DNA of 49,189 bases from Acidobacteria bacterium 13_1_20CM_2_55_15 (GTDB taxonomy: Bacteria; Acidobacteriota; Terriglobia; 20CM-2-55-15), in assembly GCA_001920875.1 (NCBI GenBank), contig MNKP01000184.1, positions 1-49,189 on the forward strand, written 5' to 3'. Both the position numbers and the translations under genes were made by a program. The notes under the pieces were generated by a model, which did no database searches, was not told the DNA's origin, and saw only the letters and a list, made by a program, of their open reading frames with translations. Below, one piece after another: positions 33,659-42,343 of this stretch; the stretch's first letter is position 1; each line of letters starts with the position of its first letter.

Positions 33659-33923
33659 TTGTGATCTCCGCAATGCGTATTCCGTAAAATCCATCGATCG
33701 TAACGACTTCGCCACGAGCAAGGACGCGGTTGTTAACAACGAGTTCGACAGATTGATCGATTCCGGAATTCAGCTCGATCACAGATCCGACGCCGAGCTT
33801 CACGATCTCTTCCAGAACCATCTCTGTTTCACCGAAACGGATGGAAACGGGAAGCTGGACGTCCATAAGGACAGAAAGATTGCTGCTTTCTTCGTTCTCG
33901 TTCTTACTCAGCGATGTGTCCAT
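33624..33923 (-). CDS. fliN: Flagellar motor switch protein FliN, copy 1
   Basis: A 99-aa SpoA-domain protein of the C ring. The family core LMDVQLPVSIRFGETEMVL, LGVGSVIELNSGIDQSVEL, VNNRVLARGEVVTIDG and FYGIRIAEI is complete. The start overlaps the fliM end by 20 bases, as expected for the fliM-fliN pair. A second FliN is encoded at 41780. Confidence 0.93.
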   Translation of the reverse strand: MDTSLSKNENEESSNLSVLMDVQLPVSIRFGETEMVLEEIVKLGVGSVIELNSGIDQSVELVVNNRVLARGEVVTIDGFYGIRIAEITSAGERFKSLNS

Positions 33924-34812
33924 TCATCGACTCCTCTCTTCTTGGTCGTACATGTCCAGTTATAACGAAAGCCTTGTGCGTCGCATCCATTTGGGCTTTT
34001 GCATACAGTTTATTCTTGCCGCTGACCTTGATCATGACAGGCCACTTTTCCCGATGATCCAAAACGAGCGTGTCGCCTACTTGCAGAGACAACAATGATT
34101 CCATTGGAAAAGGTGTCTCAGGGGTCTCGATGCTTACATCGAGAGGAATGTGGCGGAGCAGATGCACCAGTGAGCCATCCTGGACAATTTTTCGATGACC
34201 AGGTTCTTCCTGATCGAAGATGTGAACGATCGGCTCGAGCACCAATGTCGGTATGACCAGGTGAATCTTGCCAATCGCTTCCTTCATCTGCGCCTGGAAC
34301 TGGAAATGGATCACCATTTCGTTCGGCGACGTTGCTTGAACCATGTAGGGATGTGTTTCCGTTGAGGTAAGAGTGAATTCAATTGGATATACCGGGCGCC
34401 AGCTTTCCCTCAGATTGTCGACGAGCAGCCGCAAAACATTTTGCATGACGCTTTGTTCGATCTCCGTCATCGGCCTTAGGTTCGTCATCGGGCGGCCGGC
34501 ACCGCCGAGCAGCCTGTCGATCATCGGAAAGACAAGTTCGGGATCGATCTCGATGACGGCCACACCGTCCAGGGGCTTCAAGGAAATACCCGTATGGCAA
34601 GTCGTATCCGACACCGTATTCAAGAACTCGGCGTAGCTGGTCTGCACAATGTTTTCAACGCTGATCTCGACAACGGTTCGCATATAGGCAGATACCGAGG
34701 AAGAAAAATTTCGCGCGAACCGGTCGTGTAAAAAATGTAACGATCGGACCTGGTTCTTCGAAACGCGATCCGGACGTTTGAAGTTGTATTTGAGAATTTT
34801 TCTTTCAGCCAT
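33904..34812 (-). CDS. fliM: Flagellar motor switch protein FliM lacking the CheY-binding N-terminus
   Basis: A 302-aa C-ring protein with the middle CheC-like domain (FARNFSSSVSAYMRT, IDPELVFPMIDRLLGG) and C-terminal SpoA domain (LLSLQVGDTLVLDHREKWP). It begins MAERKILKYNFKRPDRVSKNQ, the place normally reached after 30-40 residues that include the L-S-Q-D-E-I-D-A-L-L-type CheY-P-binding segment. An in-frame TAA lies 9 bases upstream of the ATG, so the segment cannot be hidden in a longer frame. The switch could not respond to CheY-P in the usual way. Confidence 0.92.
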   Translation of the reverse strand: MAERKILKYNFKRPDRVSKNQVRSLHFLHDRFARNFSSSVSAYMRTVVEISVENIVQTSYAEFLNTVSDTTCHTGISLKPLDGVAVIEIDPELVFPMIDRLLGGAGRPMTNLRPMTEIEQSVMQNVLRLLVDNLRESWRPVYPIEFTLTSTETHPYMVQATSPNEMVIHFQFQAQMKEAIGKIHLVIPTLVLEPIVHIFDQEEPGHRKIVQDGSLVHLLRHIPLDVSIETPETPFPMESLLSLQVGDTLVLDHREKWPVMIKVSGKNKLYAKAQMDATHKAFVITGHVRPRREESMNGHIAE

Positions 34813-34818
34813 TCGAGT

Positions 34819-35562
34819 TTACCCGGCGGCTGCGGTGCGAAACATGGAGTCGACATCGGGAACAAGCTTCCCAAGTTTTCCTCGAAGGCGCAGGGTCGCC
34901 TTCGTATGAAGTTGAGAAACCCTCGACTCGTTTACACCGAGCAGCGCGCCGATTTCTTTCATTGTGAATTCTTCGAAATAGTAGAGCGACAGAACCAACC
35001 GCTCCTTTTCGGGCAGCTCTTCGATAGCTTCTGCCAACAGCCGGGTCAATTCGTTCGATTCGAATTTCATGTATGGGTCGTTGCTGCCGTCATCGGGATA
35101 GTAGTTGATGTAATTTTCGCTGTCCTCGCTATCGCTGAGGTTTTCGAACGAGCCGATCGTCAGACCGTGCAACTGATCCACCAACTCATGGAAGTCTTCG
35201 ATATTCTCACCCATTGCTTCCGATACTTCTTCATCCGTTGCGGGACGCCCCAGCTTCTGGCTGAGGTCGGCATACATTCTTTCAAGGTCCTTGCTCTTCT
35301 TGCGAAGCGAACGCGGGGCCCAATCCAGGTCCCGCAAACTGTCGAGGATTGCGCCCCGAATGCGGACTTCGGCGTACGTTTTGAATTTGACATTGCGTTC
35401 AGGCTCGAACTTTTCGATGGCATCCATCAAGCCGAGAACGCCGGCATTGATGAGGTCCCTAATTTCGACATTGCTGGGTAAGCGTATAGCGACGCGATGG
35501 GCAATGTGCTTGATGAGAGGAAGCGTTTCTTGAATCAATGCATCTCTTTGGGCATGGGTCAT
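34819..35562 (-). CDS. fliA: RNA polymerase sigma-28 factor FliA
   Basis: A 247-aa sigma factor with regions 2 (DLINAGVLGLMDAIEKFEP, FKTYAEVRIRGAILDSLRD), 3 and 4 (LPEKERLVLSLYYFEEFTM, KEIGALLGVNESRVSQLH). It reads late flagellar promoters. The start overlaps the flhF stop (ATGA). Target promoter in this window: the one before flgM. Confidence 0.96.
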   Translation of the reverse strand: MTHAQRDALIQETLPLIKHIAHRVAIRLPSNVEIRDLINAGVLGLMDAIEKFEPERNVKFKTYAEVRIRGAILDSLRDLDWAPRSLRKKSKDLERMYADLSQKLGRPATDEEVSEAMGENIEDFHELVDQLHGLTIGSFENLSDSEDSENYINYYPDDGSNDPYMKFESNELTRLLAEAIEELPEKERLVLSLYYFEEFTMKEIGALLGVNESRVSQLHTKATLRLRGKLGKLVPDVDSMFRTAAAG

Positions 35563-36695
35563 ATTATTATAGTCTCCAGAGGTACAACAAACCCGGCCAA
35601 TTCATCTGTCGCGGGGATTACCAGATCCTCTGGCACCCGTTGGCCGTTCGTGAGATATGAAACCGGAAGTTCGTTCCGTAGAAGATCTCCCGTGAGCGCG
35701 CCTTTTGAATCCGTTTCGTCAATCTTGGTGAAGATCACACTTGCTGGAGAAAAACGCTGAAACCGTGAAACGATCTTCGTAATGTCGTCGGAACGCGTGG
35801 TGGCGCTGATCACGAGATGGACTTTTCCATCCGCCGCCGCAGTCACCGGTTCCAACCTCGACAATCGGGAAAGATCCGACGGGCTCGACCCCGATGTATC
35901 GATCAGAATCAGATCGCAGTCGTCGAGACCGGCAACCAGATCTTTCAGCGTGGAAACGTCCGCACAGGTGTATGTCGGAATGCCAAGCAGTCCTCCCAGT
36001 CGAGCCAACTGTTCATGCCCGCCGATGCGCGCCGTGTCGGTGGAAATCAGCGCTACCTTCTTCTTCATTCGAATCGCGGCATGGCCGGCGATTTTTGCAA
36101 TCGTCGTGGTCTTTCCGACTCCGGTGGGACCGACAAATGCGCTCACGACTGGTGTTTTCGCGTAGAGTTCCACGGGGGCAGCGATATTCAACTGATCGGC
36201 GAGCAACCGGCGCACAAAGGAGCGTTGTTCGGACGGTGCGGGATTGCCGCGGGACGCTGTAGCAATCAAATGGTCGGCAATGTCGTGATCAATACCCTGG
36301 CTTACGAGCTCGGCAAACATGCCATCTCCAAAATCCGACTTGCCTGGAATCGCTTTGGTCAAGGACCGCAGGGACTTCTTCAGATCGCTGATTTCCGCGA
36401 TCAGTTCTTCCATGCGAGAATCGCGAGCCGTGCGAGCCCGCGCTGTCGCAACTGCGGCGGATGTCGAACTTGAGATCCTCAGCTGACGCTTCGCGCCAAG
36501 TGAGGGTTCAGGTTTCGGCTCAACCTTCTCCTCAAGCGCTGCGGTAATCTCCCATGCCGGCTTTTTGAATAAGCTGAAACGGGGGCGAACCGAAACGGAT
36601 CGCGTGCTCAAGATGAGCGCCTCGCTTCCCAGGTCTCGCTTGATGTCCTCGAGACCTTCATGGAGCGAACAGGTGTTGTAAGTCTTGACCTTCAT
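35559..36695 (-). CDS. flhF: SRP-type GTPase FlhF
   Basis: A 378-aa protein with an N-terminal variable domain, an N domain and the G domain (GPTGVGKTTTIAKIAG, DTARIGGHEQLARLG, LILIDTSGSSPSDLS, VIFTKIDETDSKG). FlhF sets the place of the first flagellar parts at the cell pole. The usual partner flhG (MinD-like) would follow but fliA follows instead with a 4-base overlap. Start overlaps flhA. Confidence 0.95.
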   Translation of the reverse strand: MKVKTYNTCSLHEGLEDIKRDLGSEALILSTRSVSVRPRFSLFKKPAWEITAALEEKVEPKPEPSLGAKRQLRISSSTSAAVATARARTARDSRMEELIAEISDLKKSLRSLTKAIPGKSDFGDGMFAELVSQGIDHDIADHLIATASRGNPAPSEQRSFVRRLLADQLNIAAPVELYAKTPVVSAFVGPTGVGKTTTIAKIAGHAAIRMKKKVALISTDTARIGGHEQLARLGGLLGIPTYTCADVSTLKDLVAGLDDCDLILIDTSGSSPSDLSRLSRLEPVTAAADGKVHLVISATTRSDDITKIVSRFQRFSPASVIFTKIDETDSKGALTGDLLRNELPVSYLTNGQRVPEDLVIPATDELAGFVVPLETIII

Positions 36696-38725
36696 TGTCC
36701 TGCAACTCCAAGTGAGACGATCTGAACATTAGGTGGAATATCGTTAGGTGAGATGACCGCCAATTGTGGAAGGAATCGTTCGATCAATTTTCGCAGATGG
36801 AATCGCAGCCCGCTGGAACATAGCAGTGTCCAGTGCGCTGCCATCGTCTTTTGGCAAACCTCGGTCAGGACTTTTACCAGGCCCTCGAATGTTTTGGCAT
36901 CGAGCGCGAGGTACGTGCCGGATTCTCCGCTCACCATCGCCTGATTCAGTCGTTCTTCCCATTGCGGCGAAAGCGTGAAAATCGGGAGCTCGTTTTGATC
37001 GTTCAGAAGCGCCTTGCTGATCGAACGATTCAGCGCTGCGCGCGTCATTTCGGTCAGCGTGATGTGGTCTTTAGTCAGCGCGCCGTAGTCGGCTAGTGTT
37101 TCGAAAATCGTGACAAGGTCGCGAATGGAAACTTTCTCACGCAGCAGGTTTTGTAGAACTTTCTGGATGTCGCCCACAGAAAGCGTCTTCGGAACCAGCT
37201 CTTCGACAAGCTTCGGGTGCGTTTCGGCCACATAATCGATGAGCGCCTTTACTTCTTGACGGCCGAGAAGCTCGTAGGCATGGCTGCGGATGGTCTCCGC
37301 CAAATGTGTCGCCAAGACGGTCGCGGGATCGACAACTGTGTAATTGAGCATCCGGGCGCGTTCGCGGTTGTCTTTTGTAATCCAGAATGCGGGTAGGCCG
37401 AATGTGGGTTCTGTTGTCGGGGTGCCCGGAAACGTTTCGGTCGCATTGCCCGGATTGATCGCCAGAAACTTGTCGGCCATCAACTCGCCTCGGGCTATCC
37501 CAACGCCTTTCAGCAGGATCGAATACTGGCGCGGAGCAAGCTTCAGGTTGTCCGTAACATTCACAGGTGGAACGATGAGGCCAAGATCCTGCGCGACCTG
37601 TTTGCGAATCGAGCGGATTCGATTCAGGAACTCCCCGCCTTGCTGCACATCGACAATACTGATGAGCCCGTAGCCGATTTCAATGGCGAGAGTATCGATC
37701 TTGAGAAAACTGGTGGCTCTTTCCGACATATCCGCGGCACTTTTCGGCGTCACGTCGGTTGTGCTAGCGGCTTCTCGTTGCGTTGCGGCTTTGGCTAATG
37801 TGAATGCGATGAAGCCGAGTGTTGCGGCCAGGAAGAAGAACGAGAACTTCGGAAATCCGGGAATCAGTCCAAGCCCGGCCACGATGCCCGCTCCGAAATA
37901 GACCGGTTTCGGATTCGAGAAAAGCTGCATCGAAACCTCTTGTCCCAAACTTAGGTCCGACGCGGCGCGTGTTGTAACCAAACCACCGGCAATCGAGATC
38001 AGCAACGAAGGTATCGCGGTGACGAGGCCGTCACCAATCGTGAGTACGGTGAAGGTTGTCAGCGCGGAGGCGACCGGCATCCCGAACTGGAAGACGCCGA
38101 TGAACAGGCCGCCGATAATGTTGATGAGCGTAATGAGGATCGAAGCCACCGCGTCGCGCTGGGTGAATCGGATGGCGCCATCCATGGCGCCGTGGAATTC
38201 GGCTTCCCTGCCGATCTCCGCCCGGCGTTCGCGGGCTTCTTGTTGATCGATGATTCCAGCATTCAGGTCCGCATCAACCGCAAGCTGCTTGCCCGGTAAG
38301 GCATCCAACGTGAACCGAGCTGTTACTTCCGAAATACGAACAGCGCCGTGGTTGATCACGACATACTGGATAACGATCAAAACCAGGAAAATCACGATGC
38401 CGACGGCGTAATTGCCACCGACGACGAATTGGCCAAACGCGCTGATGACTTCACCCGCAGCGGACATCCCTCGACTACCGTTGAGCAGAATGAGCCGTGT
38501 GGAAGCGATATTCAGCGACAGCCGGAACAGCGTCGACATCAAAAGAATTGATGGAAACGAAGAGAACTGGAGTGGATTCAGAAGGTAGACCGCAGCCAGC
38601 AATATGACCACGGACAATGCAATATTCGACGATATCAGGACATCGAGGATGACCGTTGGCAGCGGGATGATGACAGCAATCAGGATAACGACGATTGCTA
38701 TTGGCATTGCGATCTGCGACTTCAT
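36692..38725 (-). CDS. flhA: Flagellar export gate protein FlhA
   Basis: A 677-aa membrane protein with eight N-terminal helices (ILLMSTLFRLSLNIASTRLIL, GNYAVGIVIFLVLIVIQYVV), the FHIPEP-type loop (RFTLDALPGKQLAVDADLNAG) and a large cytosolic ring domain that docks chaperone-substrate complexes. Full length, no lesions seen. This is the main proton-driven element of the export gate. Confidence 0.97.
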   Translation of the reverse strand: MKSQIAMPIAIVVILIAVIIPLPTVILDVLISSNIALSVVILLAAVYLLNPLQFSSFPSILLMSTLFRLSLNIASTRLILLNGSRGMSAAGEVISAFGQFVVGGNYAVGIVIFLVLIVIQYVVINHGAVRISEVTARFTLDALPGKQLAVDADLNAGIIDQQEARERRAEIGREAEFHGAMDGAIRFTQRDAVASILITLINIIGGLFIGVFQFGMPVASALTTFTVLTIGDGLVTAIPSLLISIAGGLVTTRAASDLSLGQEVSMQLFSNPKPVYFGAGIVAGLGLIPGFPKFSFFFLAATLGFIAFTLAKAATQREAASTTDVTPKSAADMSERATSFLKIDTLAIEIGYGLISIVDVQQGGEFLNRIRSIRKQVAQDLGLIVPPVNVTDNLKLAPRQYSILLKGVGIARGELMADKFLAINPGNATETFPGTPTTEPTFGLPAFWITKDNRERARMLNYTVVDPATVLATHLAETIRSHAYELLGRQEVKALIDYVAETHPKLVEELVPKTLSVGDIQKVLQNLLREKVSIRDLVTIFETLADYGALTKDHITLTEMTRAALNRSISKALLNDQNELPIFTLSPQWEERLNQAMVSGESGTYLALDAKTFEGLVKVLTEVCQKTMAAHWTLLCSSGLRFHLRKLIERFLPQLAVISPNDIPPNVQIVSLGVAGQ

Positions 38726-38770
38726 TGCACCCCGGGTGGTGCAACCTCAGTGCCAACCGGCAAAAATTGC

Positions 38771-39814
38771 CTATAAAGTACGCTTGCGACTCTTGTAAAC
38801 GTATGCAAGCACTTCAGCAACTGGCTTATAAAGTTCCATTGGAATCTCCTGCTCGATGCCGACGCTGCGATACAAAGCGCGGTCAAGAGGCACATTTTCG
38901 ACGGTGGGAATGTCATGTTCCCGACCCAGTTCTCTGATCTTTTGTGCCAACAAGTTGCGGCCTTTCGCTACAACGCGCGGGGCGGCCATCGTTTCCGGTT
39001 TGTATTCCAGCACAACGGCATAGTGCGTCGCGTGTGTAACAATGACATCGGCATCTTTCACACGTGACATCATTCGGCGGCGTGCGGCGTCGCGCTGAAT
39101 CGAGCGGATTTTGGCCTTAATCATGGGATTACCCTCGAGGGCTTTCCTGTCTTCCTTGACCTCGGCTTTTGTCTGTTTGATGTTTTGCTCAAAACGCCAA
39201 CGCTGAACGAAGAAATCCCCAATAGCCAAAATTCCGACAGCACCGGTGATGTACAGGAAAATGCGAAATGTGACAGAGCGGATGACCGAATTCGAAGCCT
39301 CGATCGAATATGCAGGAAGCACGATCAGTTGCTCCCAGGACGCCGCGAGCGTTTTCCACACGACCACTCCGACGACACCAACGAAGAACAACAGTTTCAA
39401 CCACTGAATCCAGGAAACCTGGGTTTTCAGGCGCGATAGTCCGTGAACCGGATTCAGGCGGTCCCACTTGAACGCTGGGGAGTCTCGGGGAAAGATCGGC
39501 AAACCTTGAATGAAATTTCCTGCAAGCGCCGCAATCACAGCCGCGGCAAAGATGGGAGCAGCCACGATTAGAAAATAAGTTCCCGCCCGACGAACCAGTT
39601 CTGCACCGCTTTCAGTAGCGGCATTCTCAAGTAGGCCGGCGAAAAACGCCCGAAAGCCGGACGGCGACCGGAGGCAATAGAATGCCGTCACAACGCAAGC
39701 CGCGAGTGTCATCGCGGAAGTCAGTTCTTGGGAGTATGCAAACTGTCCTTGGTCCCTTGCGCGTTGCCTTCGCCTCGATGTGGCTTTTTCTGTGCGTTCG
39801 CCCTGGCGGGCCAT
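38771..39814 (-). CDS. flhB: Export gate protein FlhB with substituted autocleavage site
   Basis: A 347-aa protein with four transmembrane helices and a cytoplasmic domain. The conserved autocleavage motif N-P-T-H reads H-A-T-H at residues 261-264 (codons CAC GCG ACG CAC, 39034-39023), inside an otherwise well conserved context (DADVIVT before, YAVVLEYKPETMAAPRVVAKG region after). The two residues around the scissile bond, Asn and Pro, are both replaced. In model FlhB proteins cleavage between Asn and Pro is needed to switch export from rod/hook to filament substrates. The rest of the protein is intact. Confidence 0.95.
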   Translation of the reverse strand: MARQGERTEKATSRRRQRARDQGQFAYSQELTSAMTLAACVVTAFYCLRSPSGFRAFFAGLLENAATESGAELVRRAGTYFLIVAAPIFAAAVIAALAGNFIQGLPIFPRDSPAFKWDRLNPVHGLSRLKTQVSWIQWLKLLFFVGVVGVVVWKTLAASWEQLIVLPAYSIEASNSVIRSVTFRIFLYITGAVGILAIGDFFVQRWRFEQNIKQTKAEVKEDRKALEGNPMIKAKIRSIQRDAARRRMMSRVKDADVIVTHATHYAVVLEYKPETMAAPRVVAKGRNLLAQKIRELGREHDIPTVENVPLDRALYRSVGIEQEIPMELYKPVAEVLAYVYKSRKRTL

Positions 39815-39815
39815 C

Positions 39816-40565
39816 CTATTTCCTCAAGACCATCGTTTCCATCATGGAGCCGATGGCACGCGGCACAAACGTCATCGAAGCGCCCAAGATGACAATGCCG
39901 ACGAGAATTTTCAGGGGAACCGCCACGACCATGGTGTTGATCTGCGGCTGCATGCGCGAGATGAATCCGACGGTCATTTCAATAACGAAGCTCGCTACAA
40001 AAACAGGCAAGGCGATTTTCCAGCCGATGATGAAGATCTGTTTCGAGGCTTCGATCAAAGCACCGAACCATTGAGTGGGCGCAATCGATCCTCCGATCGG
40101 AAAAGCGGTGTAGCTACCCGCCAGCGCCCGAAAAATGATGTGATGCTGGTTGGTGGCCAAGACGAAGGCGTACCCGAACAAGGTGAAATAGTTCGACATC
40201 ACTGTCGAGCGGTTCTGCGTTTGCGGATCTATCGATTGCACTGCCGAAAATCCGAGGTGATAACTCACGAGCTGGCCTCCCATATGCAGGCCCGCAAATG
40301 CGATGCGAATGCCAGTTGTCAAAAGGAGGCCGATGAGCAGTTCGATCGGGAAGACGATCCCAGGACTCGACAATGCGGCCGCATTAAACGGAATGACGAC
40401 AGACATGGCCGCCGCGATGGCGAACACCAACAGGGCTCGGAGATAATGCGGCAAACCAGGATAGCCCCAAATCGGCGCGAACAGCAGCGTCGCCCCTACA
40501 CGAACGCTAATGACCGAAACGTGGAGGAGATAGAAGTAAGGTATGGAAAGCGATATCAATCGCAT
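39816..40565 (-). CDS. fliR: Flagellar export protein FliR
   Basis: A 249-aa membrane protein of the export gate with the family pattern of hydrophobic helices (LLHVSVISVRVGATLLFAP, IGLLLTTGIRIAFAGLHMGG, MSNYFTLFGYAFVLATNQHH). It forms the FliPQR channel with FliP and FliQ. Its stop is followed after one base by the flhB start. Confidence 0.95.
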   Translation of the reverse strand: MRLISLSIPYFYLLHVSVISVRVGATLLFAPIWGYPGLPHYLRALLVFAIAAAMSVVIPFNAAALSSPGIVFPIELLIGLLLTTGIRIAFAGLHMGGQLVSYHLGFSAVQSIDPQTQNRSTVMSNYFTLFGYAFVLATNQHHIIFRALAGSYTAFPIGGSIAPTQWFGALIEASKQIFIIGWKIALPVFVASFVIEMTVGFISRMQPQINTMVVAVPLKILVGIVILGASMTFVPRAIGSMMETMVLRK

Positions 40566-40568
40566 CGT

Positions 40569-40838
40569 TCATCGCACGTAAGGCTGAAAGGATGCGAGAA
40601 GAGTGTGGGTATACGACACCATCGTCGCCATCATCCACGGGAACACAATCAAGAAAACGACAAATGTCACGACGATTCGCGGTACGAATGCGAGCGCCGT
40701 ATCATGAATCGACGTGATGATCTGCACAACACTGATGATGACGCCCACGATTAGCCCCGCAGCGAGCATGGGGGCACTTACAAGGAGCGCCGTTTCGAGC
40801 GTTTGCCTCGCTAGTCTCAGAATCATTTCTTCAGACAT
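40569..40838 (-). CDS. fliQ: Flagellar export protein FliQ
   Basis: An 89-aa protein with two transmembrane helices (LVSAPMLAAGLIVGVIISVV, RIVVTFVVFLIVFPWMMATM) and normal length when started at ATG 40838. That ATG lies inside the last codons of fliP, giving an 8-base overlap; the in-frame start at 40862 would add eight atypical residues. Confidence 0.95.
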   Translation of the reverse strand: MSEEMILRLARQTLETALLVSAPMLAAGLIVGVIISVVQIITSIHDTALAFVPRIVVTFVVFLIVFPWMMATMVSYTHTLLASFQPYVR

Positions 40839-41550
40839 AGCTTTTAACCAGCGAGGAGACAACCAATCCCCAGCCGTCCACCATAATGAATAGGAGAACC
40901 TTAAACGGCAGCGATACCATCACCGGCGGCAGTTGCATCATCCCCATCGAAAGCAATACCGAAGATACGACCATGTCGATGACCAGAAATGGTAGAAACA
41001 GGACGAACCCGATTTGAAACGCTGTCTTGATCTCCGAAATCATGAATGCCGGCATGACGGCGCGCATCGGCAGATCATCGGGCCCCTTGGGTTTCGGGCC
41101 GCCGGACATCTCCATAAAAAGTTGCAGATCCTTCTCCCGAGTACTTCTCAACATGAACTGCTTGAGAGGCTGGGATCCTCTCTCCAACGCCTGGGCCTGG
41201 TCGATTTCGCCCTTAGACCATGGCTCGTACGCGTCGTTGTAGATCGCGGTTAAGGTTGGGTTCATGATGAAGAAAGACAGGAACAGCGCAAGTCCAATCA
41301 AAATTTGGTTCGAAGGAGCTTCCTGCGTCCCCAGAGCCTGCCGCAAGAAGTGAAACACAATGATGATTCGCGTGAATGACGAGAGCGAGATGATGATTGC
41401 CGGCAGAAAGGTGAGCAGCGTCAGCAGGATCATGATCTGCACCGGCATCGTCATTTGAACCTGCCCATTGGCGCTTGTCATATCGAGCTTCAGCGTCGAT
41501 TGGACTGGCGGCGACACAGCCAGCAGATTGGTTAAGACCCAGTAGTTCAT
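40831..41550 (-). CDS. fliP: Flagellar export protein FliP
   Basis: A 239-aa membrane protein, main channel subunit of the export gate. Motifs include LTFLPAIIISLSSFTRIIIV, FHFLRQALGTQEAPSNQ, and MPAFMISEIKTAFQIGF. An N-terminal hydrophobic stretch is short, and a cleavable signal is not evident. It overlaps fliO and fliQ at its two ends. Confidence 0.96.
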   Translation of the reverse strand: MNYWVLTNLLAVSPPVQSTLKLDMTSANGQVQMTMPVQIMILLTLLTFLPAIIISLSSFTRIIIVFHFLRQALGTQEAPSNQILIGLALFLSFFIMNPTLTAIYNDAYEPWSKGEIDQAQALERGSQPLKQFMLRSTREKDLQLFMEMSGGPKPKGPDDLPMRAVMPAFMISEIKTAFQIGFVLFLPFLVIDMVVSSVLLSMGMMQLPPVMVSLPFKVLLFIMVDGWGLVVSSLVKSYV

Positions 41551-41783
41551 TGTGCCAATTTGTCCAGGATCGAAATATGCTCGCGCGTAACACCGATCAA
41601 TAGTTCTTCACCGCGGATTTTGACAACCATGAGGCGGCATCGATCTCCCAGATGGAGCTGTTCGATCACGGAAAGATCGCGCGGCCCGGCCATCGCAGGC
41701 ACATATTTCTTTAGGAGTTGGAGAACAAGCACGAGGCCGCCGAGGATTAAAACGAGGGATCCGATCACCTGGAACGCGATCAT
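41547..41783 (-). CDS. fliO: Flagellar protein FliO
   Basis: A 78-aa protein with one N-terminal helix (VIGSLVLILGGLVLVLQLL) and a small cytoplasmic domain (SVIEQLHLGDRCRLMVVKI, LLIGVTREHISIL). FliO assists assembly of the FliP ring. Overlaps fliN copy 2 upstream and fliP downstream by 4 bases each. Confidence 0.9.
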   Translation of the reverse strand: MIAFQVIGSLVLILGGLVLVLQLLKKYVPAMAGPRDLSVIEQLHLGDRCRLMVVKIRGEELLIGVTREHISILDKLAQ

Positions 41784-42076
41784 GAAGTCAGCCCTCCTGG
41801 CTTATGAACCTCGACAATCCTGATAGCGGACGATTGCTCGACATTGATTACCTCGCCCCGCGCCACCTGTACTCCGTTAATGCTGATCTCAAATGGTTCT
41901 CCAGCCGGTTTCTTCAGCGCGATGATCGAATCAGGCGCCAGCCGCAACAAATCTCGGACACGAAGGCGTAGGCGTCCGACGTCAATGGTGATATGCACCG
42001 GAACGTCATAGACGGAGGTCAAGTCGTGCAGTATGGCGTCGGTTCGAGTTGTCAGTGCAGTCTGCGTATCACTCAT
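41780..42076 (-). CDS. fliN: Flagellar motor switch protein FliN, copy 2
   Basis: A 98-aa SpoA-domain protein (LTSVYDVPVHITIDVGRLRL, RVRDLLRLAPDSIIAL, INGVQVARGEVINVEQSSAI). It holds the usual fliN position before fliO, while copy 1 lies after fliM 8 kb away. The start ATG 42076 has no clear ribosome binding site, but it overlaps the end of a 21-codon frame with a strong one, so coupling is possible. Confidence 0.93.
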   Translation of the reverse strand: MSDTQTALTTRTDAILHDLTSVYDVPVHITIDVGRLRLRVRDLLRLAPDSIIALKKPAGEPFEISINGVQVARGEVINVEQSSAIRIVEVHKPGGLTS

Positions 42077-42134
42077 AACTGAATAACGAATTCGGTTCGG
42101 ATTCCTTTCCTTCGACGACTTGTTCTTCGGGCAC
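42069..42134 (-). other. 21-codon frame in front of fliN copy 2
   Basis: GTG 42134 has a perfect AAGGAGG six bases upstream and opens a 21-residue acidic peptide (MPEEQVVEGKESEPNSLFS plus YE) whose stop overlaps the fliN ATG. It could be a leader peptide that delivers ribosomes to fliN or the stub of a deleted gene such as fliL or fliM. The likeness is too short to decide. Confidence 0.35.
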
Positions 42135-42258
42135 TGTTCGCCTCCTTCATTTTCCGGACAGTGAAAAGCACGCCTCATACCGTTAGCACGCAACAAAAAA
42201 TGAAGGAGTTACGAAGAAATGGGCGTCAAAAGGCTGACATCCGGCAGGAGGGAAATTC

Positions 42259-42336
42259 GGGGACAGACACCTAAATCACTTAAATTCAATCAAAGAACTT
42301 TGCACTGAATTTTAGGTGATTTAGGTGTCTGTCCCC
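42259..42336. repeat. Palindromic repeat, 21-bp arms
   Basis: Arms 42259-42279 (GGGGACAGACACCTAAATC start) and 42316-42336 are perfectly complementary over 21 bases, with further imperfect pairing inside. It shares AATTCGGGG-A/T-CAGAC and the TAAATCACCT stretch with the palindrome at 10769-10901. It begins 8 bases after the stop of the small helical gene and could end that transcript. Confidence 0.85.
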
Positions 42337-42343
42337 TGGCCGA

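Noticed and set aside
36692-39814. A virulence-type (injectisome) type III system in place of a flagellar one
   Set aside because: FlhA, FlhB, FliF and FliG are of flagellar type, a C ring with FliM/FliG is present, and no secretin, needle or translocator gene is seen.
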